DNA from: Pseudahrensia sp963799325
GTDB taxonomy: Bacteria > Pseudomonadota > Alphaproteobacteria > Rhizobiales > Rhizobiaceae
Assembly: GCA_963799325.1 (NCBI GenBank)
Contig: CAWCWS010000002.1
Span: 682,001 to 746,000, forward strand
Length of the DNA stretch: 64,000 nt
Reading direction: 5' to 3'
Shown here: positions 46,157-54,727 of the stretch, piece by piece
Numbering within the stretch: the first letter of the stretch is position 1
Layout: every line of letters starts with the position of its first letter
The notes under the pieces: generated by a model
Databases searched by the model: none
The model's input: only the letters and a program-made list of their open reading frames with translations
Told to the model about the DNA's origin: nothing
Position numbers and translations under genes: made by a program

Positions 46157-47119
46157 CTACAATTCCGCGGGCACGAGACTCTCCACTTTCCGATCCGGAT
46201 CGGACGCTGCCCCATGCACCGGCTCGCGTTCCGGGAGAAAGCCAAGCAGATAATCGGCTGCCTTGCTGGCTTTGGACGCGGCGCGGACGACGGCGCGATT
46301 GTCCTCGCGCAAGACGTCTAGCCAAGAGCCGATATAGTCGGCGTGCCGCACGGTCGGCACGATGCCGAGCGAGGCGCAGCAGAAGGCCGCGTTCATCTCG
46401 GCGACCAGTTCCTCGAAGGCGTATGTCTTCGATCCGAACGAGCCGGACATGTCGCGGTCGAGCCGGGACGGATGACCAGATGCGTGGCCAAGCTCGTGCA
46501 GCGCCGTGCGGTGCCAATTGATCGGCTCGAAATAGGCCTGGGGCGGCGGCACCTGAACATAGTCGTGCGCGGGCGCATAGAAGGCGCGATTGCCGCCGAT
46601 GCGGAAGTCGATGCCGGTCGCTTCGATAAGCGCTTCCACCTTCGGCGCGATCAGGCCCGGCGGGGTAGGCGGCGCGGCAACGGCGACCTCGTCGGGCAGG
46701 TTCTCGCATTGCGCCGCGTTGAAGACGGTGAACCGCTTCAGGAACGGGATCGCCTGCGGATCGTCGCCGGTCTCGCGGGCGCGTTTCTTCGCGTCGTCTG
46801 GGACGAACCGGTCGGCATAGACGACGGTGGTGCCGCGTTCGCCCTTGCGGACATTGCCGCCGAGCGACAGCGCCTGGCGGAAGGTCAGCCAGCTCTGGCC
46901 GGGAAAGCCATGTTCGATGACCGCACCCCAGAGGATGAGGATGTTGATGCCGGAATAGCCGCGACCGGTCGCGGCATTGTTGGGCATGGCGAGCGGCGCC
47001 TTGGCCGCCGCTGTACCCCAAGGCTGGACCCAGGGGACACGCCCGGCCTCCAACTCGCCGATGATCTTGTTGGTGATTTCGTCATAGAGGTTGGTCCGGT
47101 CGCGCTTGGCGCGCGGCAT
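46157..47119 (-). CDS. ardC: ArdC-family antirestriction protein
   Basis: A 320-aa two-domain protein. The N-terminal ssDNA-binding domain (YDEITNKIIGELEAGRVPWV ... GRGYSGINILILW) is followed by a zincin metallopeptidase domain with HELGH (residues ~218-222) and a downstream AFEELVAEMNAAF glutamate. ArdC protects incoming single-stranded DNA from restriction during transfer. It is a single clean frame, with leader repeat copy B upstream. Confidence 0.9.
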   Translation of the reverse strand: MPRAKRDRTNLYDEITNKIIGELEAGRVPWVQPWGTAAAKAPLAMPNNAATGRGYSGINILILWGAVIEHGFPGQSWLTFRQALSLGGNVRKGERGTTVVYADRFVPDDAKKRARETGDDPQAIPFLKRFTVFNAAQCENLPDEVAVAAPPTPPGLIAPKVEALIEATGIDFRIGGNRAFYAPAHDYVQVPPPQAYFEPINWHRTALHELGHASGHPSRLDRDMSGSFGSKTYAFEELVAEMNAAFCCASLGIVPTVRHADYIGSWLDVLREDNRAVVRAASKASKAADYLLGFLPEREPVHGAASDPDRKVESLVPAEL

Positions 47120-47140
47120 TGCGCTTGTATCTGGACATCG

Positions 47141-47218
47141 CGGTTCTCCGCGACGGGCGCCGGAAGCTCTCTCCCGGCTCTCAACCCGTCACGAAAACCC
47201 GCCCGCACTCTCACTCTC
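47141..47218 (-). repeat. Leader repeat, copy B (upstream of ardC)
   Basis: Second copy of the element at 46035-46116. The outer GACGGG/CCCGTC stem and the GGGTTTTCGTGACGGGTTG block are kept, while the inner stem is CCGG...CCGG instead of GGAG...CTCC, which looks like compensatory change in an RNA structure. Confidence 0.6.
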
Positions 47219-47310
47219 AAAAGGGGGCGTTGCGGGGAATCCCCCGCAGAAGGGGTCGGACGAGACCTCGGCTCGGCCGCAGGGGAAGGCTTTCCCCACA
47301 AACCATTCTG

Positions 47311-47398
47311 TTCCAGGCATCCTGGCGCTCGCTTCCAACCATCATGTTCTTGACTTCCAATCATCATGCTCCATAGTTCCAATTTTCAGGAAACGGGA
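47311..47398 (+). repeat. Four 22-bp tandem units ahead of the DUF4143 ATPase gene
   Basis: TTCCA(A/G) recurs at 47311, 47333, 47355 and 47377, exactly 22 bp apart; units 2 and 3 share TTCCAAYCATCATG. Exact helical phasing directly upstream of a gene suggests an operator or iteron-type array. Confidence 0.6.
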
Positions 47399-47403
47399 TT
47401 CGC

Positions 47404-48623
47404 GTGTACGAACGGCTTGTCGAGCACCGCGCCAGGGAAGCGCTATCCGACACCCCGGTGGTCCTGATCGTCGGACCCCGCCGGGCCGGCAAGACCACGC
47501 TCGTCCAAAAGATGGGTGAAGACGGGCGGAGTTACGTCACCCTCGACGACCGGACGGTCCTCGATGCCGCCCGCTCCGATCCTGCCGGTTTCGTCCGGGG
47601 GTTCGATCGCGCCATCGTCGACGAGGTCCAGCGCGCGCCCGAACTTCTGCTGGCGATCAAGAAGACGGTGGACGAGGATTACCGTCCCGGCCGGTTTCTG
47701 CTGACCGGCTCGGCCAATGTCCTGACGCTACCCAAGGTCGCCGACAGCCTCGCGGGGCGGATGGAAACCATTCGGATGTTGCCGCTCGCCCGTGCGGAAA
47801 TCGAGGGGCGCAAGCCGACCTTTCTCGACCGGCTCTTCGACGGCGCGCTGGAGGCGAGGCCGGACGCCACCGTCGGAGAGGATCTCGTCCGGCTCGTTCT
47901 GCTCGGCGGCTTCCCGGAAGCCATCCGCCGCGGGAGCGAACGGAGGCGGCAGGATTGGGCGCGGTCCTACCTCACCTCCGTTCTCACGCGCGATCTCAAG
48001 GACATCGCCGACATCGAGAAGCTGACCGAACTGCCCAAATTCGTCGCCTCCTGGCGGAGCATTCGAGCCAGATGGTCAATTACTCGCAGTTTGGCGGCAG
48101 CATCGGGGTGAGCCACAAGACCGGTCAGCGCTATGTGGCGCTGCTCGAACAGGTGTTCCTCGTCGCAACCTTGCAGCCCTGGTACACGAATGCGCTGAAG
48201 CGGATCGCCAAGACGCCGAAACTGCACTTCCTCGATACCGGGCTGTTGGCCACCGCGCGCGGTCTGACCCTCGATCGGGTAAAGGCCGACAGAGGCGCGT
48301 TCGGAGCGTTACTGGAGACGTTCGTCTTTTCCGAAATCATGAAGCTCATGTCGGCTTCGGATTTGCGGCTGACGCCATACCATTTCCGCGATCAACAGAT
48401 GCGCGAGGTCGATATCGTGCTGGAACGCGACAACGGCATGATCGTAGGTATTGAGGTCAAGGCCAGCGCTACGGTGAAATCCAGCGATTTCGGCGGACTG
48501 CGGACGCTCGCTGAGGCGTGCGGCAACCGCTTCGCCCATGGCGTCGTCCTTTATGACAGCGTCGATTTGGTGCCCTTTGGCGAACGACTGGCCGCCGCGC
48601 CCCTGTCGGCTCTGTGGAATTGA
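47404..48623 (+). CDS. AAA_14/DUF4143 ATPase, one frameshift
   Basis: A ~407-aa protein of the AAA_14-DUF4143 family. Walker A GPRRAGKTTL is at residues ~25-34 and Walker B is AIVDEVQRAP near residue 78; the C-terminal DUF4143 part (SIGVSHKTGQRYVALLEQVF ... MREVDIVLERDNGMIVGIEV) has a nuclease-like D...E.K pattern (VDIVLE...GIEVKAS). The frame shifts near 48,045, where one base appears to be missing. It starts at a GTG. Members are frequent in defence or toxin settings, with no agreed role. Confidence 0.8.
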
Positions 48624-48814
48624 CCTTGGACTTCGCGACATTCGACCGAACTTCAGGACGATGCAAGGTTCCCGCAGCACCCGCTACCGGAACACTAAAC
48701 CGACGCGACCTGCCGTTTCCGCGGAGCCTATTCCTCATCGACACATTAAAGAACCCTTTACATTACATCATTAAGTCTTGATGTATTGACTTCAGATAGT
48801 AGGGACAACGCTTT
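48624..48814 (+). promoter_or_regulatory. Probable promoter/operator of the methyltransferase operon
   Basis: An AT-rich 190 bp in GC-rich surroundings. TTTACA about 60 bp before the first gene is followed, some 18 bp on, by ATGTAT. Two overlapping inverted repeats, ACATCA...TGATGT and AAGTC...GACTT, lie over this region and could bind the ribbon-helix-helix protein encoded next. Confidence 0.45.
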
Positions 48815-48997
48815 ATGCGAGAATCCAAGACTGAAAGCCTGCAGATCCGAGTGCCGCGCGAACTGAAGCGAAAGCTGGCGATGGATGCGGCGAAGAAGGG
48901 GGTGACCATCCGGACGTTGATCCTTGGCGCGCTGGCGAGTGCGGGGTACGATGTCGCCAAAGACGAAATGCGAGACAAGCGGAAGGGTCGCCTATGA
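48815..48997 (+). CDS. Ribbon-helix-helix (CopG-like) regulator
   Basis: A 60-aa basic protein (MRESKTESLQIRVPRELKRK, then MDAAKKGVTIRTLILGALAS) with the beta-strand and two-helix layout of RHH proteins. Its stop overlaps the methyltransferase ATG (ATGA). By analogy with controller proteins of R-M operons it probably represses its own operon to set timing of methyltransferase expression; that is inference. Confidence 0.75.
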   Translation: MRESKTESLQIRVPRELKRKLAMDAAKKGVTIRTLILGALASAGYDVAKDEMRDKRKGRL

Positions 48998-50101
48998 ACT
49001 ACGACCGATCCGCCAGCCACATAGACGATGCGCCGTCCACCGACGTACCCCAACAAAAGATGCCAGGTTCCGTGGTGGATCTGTTTTGCGGCGCCGGGGG
49101 CCTGTCTCATGGTTTCAAGCTTGAGGGATTTCAAATTGCAGCCGGTTTCGACATTGATGAAAAGTGCCGCTATCCCTTCGAGCAAAACAACGACGCTCCC
49201 TTCAGATCAGTCGATGTCGGAGAAATCGATCCGGCTGATCTGGATTGTGAATTTTCGCAAGGAACGCCTCGAATTCTGGTTGGGTGCGCGCCGTGCCAGC
49301 CGTTCTCCAAGTACTCGCAAGGGCGCGAAGACGGGCGATGGCAGCTTCTCGAACATTTTTCGAGGCTAATCAAAGAAACGAAACCCGATATTGTATCGAT
49401 GGAAAACGTGCCAAGACTTCCGGAAATACAAGGATTCTTCGGTGTTCGACAGTTTCGTTCGTGCATTGAGAAACGACAACTACTTTGTCGATTGGACGAT
49501 CGCCTATTGTCCAGACTATGGAATACCTCAGTCGAGGTCCCGGTTGGTGTTGCTCGCCTCGCGATACGGACCACCCGGGGTGCCCAAGGCCACCCACAAG
49601 CCAACGAACTATCGTACAGTTAGGGAAACGATCGGCGACCTAGCGAACATTGAAGCCGGAAAGACCGATCCAGCCGATCCCCTGCACAGATGCAGCTCAC
49701 TTTCGACTACCAATCTGGCGAGGATTCAGGCGTCTCGGCCCGGCGGGAGTTGGCGGGATTGGTCGGAAGACCTGGTAACTCCGTGCCATCGCGAAGAGAC
49801 CGGAAAAGGCTATTCCTCGGTGTATGGCCGGATGGAATGGGACGAACCGGCGCCGACCATGACAACCCAATTCTTCGGTTTTGGCAACGGTCGGTTTGGG
49901 CATCCGGAACAGGACAGAGCGATTTCGCTGCGTGAGGGCGCGCTGCTGCAGTCATTCCCCGATGATTACGCTTTCGTACCTGAAGGCGAAACCGTGCATG
50001 TCAAGACGCTAGGGCGGCTGATAGGCAATGCTGTACCCGTGGACTTGGGCCGCGCGATCGCACGTCGCGTTCGCTCTCACATCGAGGAATATCAAGGGTG
50101 A
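48994..50101 (+). CDS. dcm: DNA (cytosine-5) methyltransferase, one frameshift
   Basis: A ~370-aa m5C methyltransferase. Motif I VVDLFCGAGGLSHGF binds AdoMet; motif IV GCAPCQPFS holds the catalytic Cys; motif VI is MENVPRL; motif VIII is PQSRSRLVLLA; motif X is GNAVPVDLG. The frame shifts near 49,420 by one extra base between MENVPRL and RKYKD. The recognition site cannot be read from sequence. Stop overlaps the Vsr-like gene start by four bases. Confidence 0.88.
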
Positions 50102-50520
50102 CGTCACTCATGGAAGACGTGGACCCAGTTCGCCGAACGATCATGGCCTCAGTGCGTTCGCGCGATACTAAGCCGGAGATGGTTGTACGGAAAATGTTGC
50201 ATTCCATGAACTATCGGTACCGACTGCACCGCAAGGATCTCCCCGGCAGTCCGGATATCGTCTTCGGACCGCGACGCAAGGTGATCTTCGTGCACGGCTG
50301 TTTTTGGCATCGACACGCGGGTTGTTCGAAAGCGACGATCCCGAAGACGCGGACCGAGTTCTGGAGCAGCAAATTCGAGCGAAACGTGGAGCGAGACCGA
50401 GAAGCGGAGATGAGGCTTTCTGGAATGGGCTGGAAAGCGATGACAATTTGGGAGTGCGAGACGCGAGACAGGGACGCACTGAAAGCCAAGTTGGGTGCAT
50501 TCCTGGACGAAGCTTCATGA
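50098..50520 (+). CDS. vsr: Very-short-patch (Vsr) DNA mismatch endonuclease
   Basis: A 140-aa Vsr-family nuclease (PD-(D/E)XK-like) that nicks at T:G mismatches made by deamination of 5-methylcytosine. Typical segments: MASVRSRDTKPEMVVRKMLH, the catalytic Asp in GSPDIVFG, the zinc/histidine region FVHGCFWHRHAGC and the C-terminal WKAMTIWECE. Starts at a GTG coupled to the methyltransferase stop. It fits a repair partner of the m5C enzyme. Confidence 0.9.
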   Translation: MTSLMEDVDPVRRTIMASVRSRDTKPEMVVRKMLHSMNYRYRLHRKDLPGSPDIVFGPRRKVIFVHGCFWHRHAGCSKATIPKTRTEFWSSKFERNVERDREAEMRLSGMGWKAMTIWECETRDRDALKAKLGAFLDEAS

Positions 50521-50551
50521 GTGCCGAAAGCGATGAGAACGGAGCCGTCGC

Positions 50552-52789
50552 ATGACGGAGGTGGCATCAGTGTCGACGGAGGTCGATAAGGATTTCGACG
50601 CTCAACTGTCGGCAGCGAAGAACGAAACTACCTACTTCAAAGCGGATTCGGCGCTGCTGAGAGAATTGGGCGAACGGTTGGTCGGTAAGCCATACATCGC
50701 TCTGGCGGAACTCATCAAAAATTCCTACGACGCCGACGCGTCCCGGTGCGTCATCAATCTTTCCCAGTCCAAGATCGAAGTGTCGGATGACGGGCACGGC
50801 ATGTCCGAGAAAGAATTTCTCGACTATTGGATGACGATCGGGACGCGTCACAAACAACATGCCGATACGAGCCGGACCTTGAAGCGTCGCGTGACTGGTT
50901 CGAAGGGCGTGGGCCGCCTGTCCGCGCAGTTTCTGGCTCATCGAATGCAACTAATGTCGACGGCTGAAGGATCCCAGAAGAGATTGCACGCCTTCGTCGA
51001 TTGGGAAGATGCGATCGACACCGGCAGTTTAACCGAAGCGGAGGCTCAGTATCGGCTCGAAAAGAGCAACCCTGACGTATACCCGGGCTCGGCGGCGCAT
51101 GGCACGGCAGTGGTGCTGCATGACCTGAAGCAGACATGGAGCGAAGATGAGATTTCTGAGCTCGGACGGCAGATCTGGATGCTCAATTCTCCCATCTATC
51201 TGTTCGGGCGAAACAGGCGGCGCGGGAAAGACGCAAGCGACTTCAGGATTGTCTTTAAGACGGACTTGCCGGGGGTTGACGAAGCTTTCGAAACGCAGCT
51301 GACACAAGCGCTGGAGAATTATCAGGCTATAATCAAAGGCCGCATCGAGCGCGAGGATGGTCGGAACGTCTCGTTGGTGACAGTCGAATTCGACGACGAG
51401 ACCTATTCGGAAAAATTTCCCTGCCCTTCATATCTGAGGGAGGCTGACTGGGAAATACGCATTTATAATTTGGCCGGACGTCAAGCCGGCGGCGTTTCGG
51501 TAGTGGATATGCGGGAGTATTTCGAAAAGTACGGTGGCGTGACCGTTTTCGATAAGGGGTTTCGACTGCCATACTACGGTGCTGAAAATGATTGGTTGGA
51601 ACTGGAATACGATCACTCCCACCGTCGGAATCGGTCGAAACTTCTTCCGGACTATCTCCATGTGCCTCGGGCGTTGAACGATCTACCGACCCAGGGCCGG
51701 ATATTCGGCGTCGTCAACGTGAATACGTCAAAAGAAATCCGCCTTGCGAAGGGTCATCGGAAAGACTCAGGCGAATTTCTCAAGATCCAAGTTTCGCGCG
51801 ACCGTCTAGTATCGAACAAGGCATTTTTGGCGCTGAGGGATAGCGTCCGGCAGTCGATCGATTACTACGCCACATTGAAACGGCGACGGGTGGCCGATAC
51901 GGTCGACATCGTGCGTCCCTCCGAGCGTCCCGAATCGAAGCTGCGGCGCCTGCGGAAATTGTTGGATGATGCGGTCGCCAAACATCCCGATGACGAGACT
52001 ATCGCGGCAATCGAACGCGAAATAGACGACGTGGAAGCGAGCCTGGAAAAGATCCGGGAGAGCGACGAAGCATCGCGCGTGATACTCGGGCCGTTGGCCT
52101 CGGCGGGAATGGCTGCCCTCGCGATCGAACACGAGACCAGAAAAGAGATGAAGGGCGTTCGGTCGAAGCTGAGAAGGCTGAAACGAATAGCCAAGGAAAA
52201 CCAGATACCGGTACTGAATTCCACAGCTCTTGAACTTTCGCAGTGGGTCGACCGCCTTGAGGCTACGCGAAATATCTTTCTGCCGATGATGGACATGGAA
52301 GATCGCGAAAAGATCGAGGCCTTGGACTGCGAAGGCGTCGTTCGCACGGTCGTTGCGAGCCTCAAGCCATTATTGGAGAATATTGAGATCGCATTCGATC
52401 TAACGGACGATCTGCATTTCCCCCCAGCCACCTATTCGGAGTGGAGTGCGATACTGCAGAACGTCTTGTTGAATGCGGCAAACGCAACTCTCGATGCCGA
52501 TCAACCAAAAGTCGAAATTTCTACGATCGTGCATAATCGCTACGGCTACCTCTACGTTTCCGACAATGGCGTCGGAATCGGTGACGATGCGGACGAGCTG
52601 TTCAAGCCGTTCGCTCGACGTTCGAAACTCTCGTTGGAGAGAAGAGAGCTCGGAATGGGCGGAACCGGCCTGGGACTCACGATCGTGGAAATGATCGCTG
52701 AGAACCGGGGTTGTAGCGTCGCGTTTGTCGACCCAGGGGAAGAAAATTGGAGCACAGCGTTTGAACTGAGCTGGCGAGTGGAGCGATAG
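50552..52789 (+). CDS. Histidine kinase with an N-terminal Hsp90/MORC-like GHKL ATPase domain
   Basis: A 745-aa protein with two GHKL ATP sites. N-terminal site: ELIKNSYDAD (53-62), DDGHGM (79-84), GSKGVGRLSA (116-125), as in MutL/Hsp90/MORC proteins; residues ~130-430 look like the S5-type transducer. A coiled coil (~460-505) leads to a DHp-like helix, ASAGMAALAIEHETRKEM, with probable phospho-His527. C-terminal kinase site: LQNVLLNAANA (~635-645), DNGVGIG (671-677), GGTGLGL (703-709). No membrane span. It is followed two bases later by a receiver protein, so they form a two-component pair. Confidence 0.85.
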   Translation: MTEVASVSTEVDKDFDAQLSAAKNETTYFKADSALLRELGERLVGKPYIALAELIKNSYDADASRCVINLSQSKIEVSDDGHGMSEKEFLDYWMTIGTRHKQHADTSRTLKRRVTGSKGVGRLSAQFLAHRMQLMSTAEGSQKRLHAFVDWEDAIDTGSLTEAEAQYRLEKSNPDVYPGSAAHGTAVVLHDLKQTWSEDEISELGRQIWMLNSPIYLFGRNRRRGKDASDFRIVFKTDLPGVDEAFETQLTQALENYQAIIKGRIEREDGRNVSLVTVEFDDETYSEKFPCPSYLREADWEIRIYNLAGRQAGGVSVVDMREYFEKYGGVTVFDKGFRLPYYGAENDWLELEYDHSHRRNRSKLLPDYLHVPRALNDLPTQGRIFGVVNVNTSKEIRLAKGHRKDSGEFLKIQVSRDRLVSNKAFLALRDSVRQSIDYYATLKRRRVADTVDIVRPSERPESKLRRLRKLLDDAVAKHPDDETIAAIEREIDDVEASLEKIRESDEASRVILGPLASAGMAALAIEHETRKEMKGVRSKLRRLKRIAKENQIPVLNSTALELSQWVDRLEATRNIFLPMMDMEDREKIEALDCEGVVRTVVASLKPLLENIEIAFDLTDDLHFPPATYSEWSAILQNVLLNAANATLDADQPKVEISTIVHNRYGYLYVSDNGVGIGDDADELFKPFARRSKLSLERRELGMGGTGLGLTIVEMIAENRGCSVAFVDPGEENWSTAFELSWRVER

Positions 52790-52790
52790 G

Positions 52791-53993
52791 ATGAAGATCG
52801 TAGTGTGCGACGACGAGCAGGAGATGGCCGAGGAATGGGCCGCGGCGATAGAAGCGATCGGCATTCCCGGCGCCGAAATCAGTCGCATGGCGGATCCTCT
52901 TGAGGAAGTGTCCCTGCTGGTGCGGAGGAAAGTGGCCGTGAGGGAAAAACGGAACCTCGCGGAATGTCCGAGCGGGTTCGACGGCATCGACGTTCTGGTG
53001 GTCGATTACGATTTGGTTCTCTTGGACGCGGAGGGAAGTCGAACGACGGGTGAAGGCATCGCCAGGTTGGCGCGAACCTATTCGCAGTGCGGAGCGATCG
53101 TGGTTATGAACCAATACAAGGGCGCGCAGTTCGATCTCGGGATGCGGGGGCATTTGGAAAGCTTCGCAGATTTCAATGTCGATGCGGAGCTCGTCGGCTC
53201 TGCCTCCCTTTGGAAAAAGATCGCACCGACGGCTAGCGAGTTCAATCCAACTACATGGACGCCTTTGACTGATTTTCTAGCTGCTGCTCAAGAGTTCGCA
53301 ACTACGTTGGAAACGGCGGGTTTTGACGCCAACCTCATGCACATTATGGGGTTGGAACAGGATGCGTTAGTCGAGTTGTCCGATACGGCTTTTGGTTTCT
53401 TGAGTGTCGACGCCGAAACGACCGATGATCTCGCGGCGTTGACATTGCGGGAGTTTCTTCGACGGTCTCTGGAAGATGATGTCGTCGAGTATATGTCCGC
53501 AAACGCAGAGAAGCTGTTGTTCGGTTTCGCGGCATTTCGGCTGATAAAATGGCTTGATCGCGCCGTTTTGCGTCCCATGGACGTACTGATCGACCCGCCG
53601 CATCTGGTCGATCGCCTGCCGTTTCTTGTCGACGAGAATAACGTGGACGTGTCTGATCCAGAAGCATGGACCAACGCGGTACTTAACCCTCAAGAGGCAC
53701 TCAATTGGGAGATACTAGAAAAGTTTCATAATGCCACTGCTTCGAGAATTCTGGGAAAGACTGTATTCGACTGGTTTAGAATAGATGCCGACGACGCTAT
53801 CGGTGAACTGCAAGACGCCTACTTGGAAAAAGAGACTGAACGCTTCCACTTGACCGAAGATACGTCGAGGTTCGTGAAAAAGGATGAACTGACCCGGTTC
53901 AGAGCCGATTTTCATAATTTCGGAGATCGACGCGCAATTGAGAAGCTCGACGGGATTACATATGGGCCGCTCAGGCGCATGAGGTTCGGCTAA
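52791..53993 (+). CDS. Receiver-domain protein with unknown C-terminal half
   Basis: A 400-aa response-regulator-like protein. Residues 1-120 form a receiver: acidic pair D7/D8 (VVCDDE), probable phospho-acceptor D72 in VLVVDYD, and Lys110 in MNQYKG; the usual Thr/Ser before it is Met/Asn. Residues ~150-400 match no output domain I know, and show no obvious DNA-binding helix-turn-helix or nuclease motif. Its ATG lies one base after the kinase stop. I infer it is the kinase's partner and may be the effector. Confidence 0.75.
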   Translation: MKIVVCDDEQEMAEEWAAAIEAIGIPGAEISRMADPLEEVSLLVRRKVAVREKRNLAECPSGFDGIDVLVVDYDLVLLDAEGSRTTGEGIARLARTYSQCGAIVVMNQYKGAQFDLGMRGHLESFADFNVDAELVGSASLWKKIAPTASEFNPTTWTPLTDFLAAAQEFATTLETAGFDANLMHIMGLEQDALVELSDTAFGFLSVDAETTDDLAALTLREFLRRSLEDDVVEYMSANAEKLLFGFAAFRLIKWLDRAVLRPMDVLIDPPHLVDRLPFLVDENNVDVSDPEAWTNAVLNPQEALNWEILEKFHNATASRILGKTVFDWFRIDADDAIGELQDAYLEKETERFHLTEDTSRFVKKDELTRFRADFHNFGDRRAIEKLDGITYGPLRRMRFG

Positions 53994-53996
53994 CGC

Positions 53997-54617
53997 ATGT
54001 CGGAGCATTACGAAGCGGTTCGATTGATCTTGGACCGGCTAAAGTCACATGGTCTAGAGTGGTATCGGAACTCCGTTCTCGACGAGGACGAGTATTTCAA
54101 GCGCCCGGCAGCGGGAGGTTTTGGAATGTTTGATGGTCGAGAGATTCATGAAATTGGTTCAAAACTGAACGGGAGTTTTCCAAAGAAAAAATTCCTTATC
54201 ATGCAGCCCGGAGCGAAAGAAAAAGACGCCGTTCTTGGACTATGGCTCCGATGGGATTTTCGTGACGGGTCCTGCGAATTTCGTGTATTTTTAGGACAGT
54301 GGTCGGTGGTGGATCAGAAGGAGACATTCGGGGCTTTTCGCTTCGAGACTCCAGAAACTGGCGACGAGCACGATTACTATCACTGTCAGCCGTGCCGAAA
54401 CTTTGGCGACAAGGAACCTGTCAAAGATGCAGCTTTACTCTCGGAGAGATTTCCAACTATCCCGCTCAATGCTTCCAACATCGTCGAGTTGACGATGTGC
54501 GCTTTGTTGGCGGCATTAGGACGCAAACGGACCAAAGCTTTTGTCAGACGGTTGCTGCAGGAAGGTCCCGGATCCGAAAATGCGTGCTTGAAGACCGCGT
54601 ATTCTCGTTGCTGCTGA
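53997..54617 (+). CDS. Unknown protein, last gene of the kinase operon
   Basis: A 206-aa soluble protein with no recognised family. Visible: a mixed alpha/beta pattern, GLWLRWDFRDGSCEFRVFLG in the middle, a HCQPCRNF cysteine pair near residue 132, and a cysteine-containing C-terminus. It starts three bases after the receiver gene stop, so it is almost certainly part of the same functional unit. Sensor, effector or adaptor are all open. Confidence 0.6.
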   Translation: MSEHYEAVRLILDRLKSHGLEWYRNSVLDEDEYFKRPAAGGFGMFDGREIHEIGSKLNGSFPKKKFLIMQPGAKEKDAVLGLWLRWDFRDGSCEFRVFLGQWSVVDQKETFGAFRFETPETGDEHDYYHCQPCRNFGDKEPVKDAALLSERFPTIPLNASNIVELTMCALLAALGRKRTKAFVRRLLQEGPGSENACLKTAYSRCC

Positions 54618-54727
54618 GAATGCATGACCTCGCTTGACTTCATCGACCGTTCGGAGTGAATCATAAAGTCGGGATGCGTGCGTTGCTCCTAGCGGCAAGA
54701 ACTTCCGTCGATCAATGGCAGGGAACG

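Noticed and set aside
48994..50520. A complete classical type II restriction-modification system
   Set aside because: Methyltransferase and Vsr are clear, but no separate restriction endonuclease can be recognised; the following genes are a kinase, a receiver protein and an unknown.
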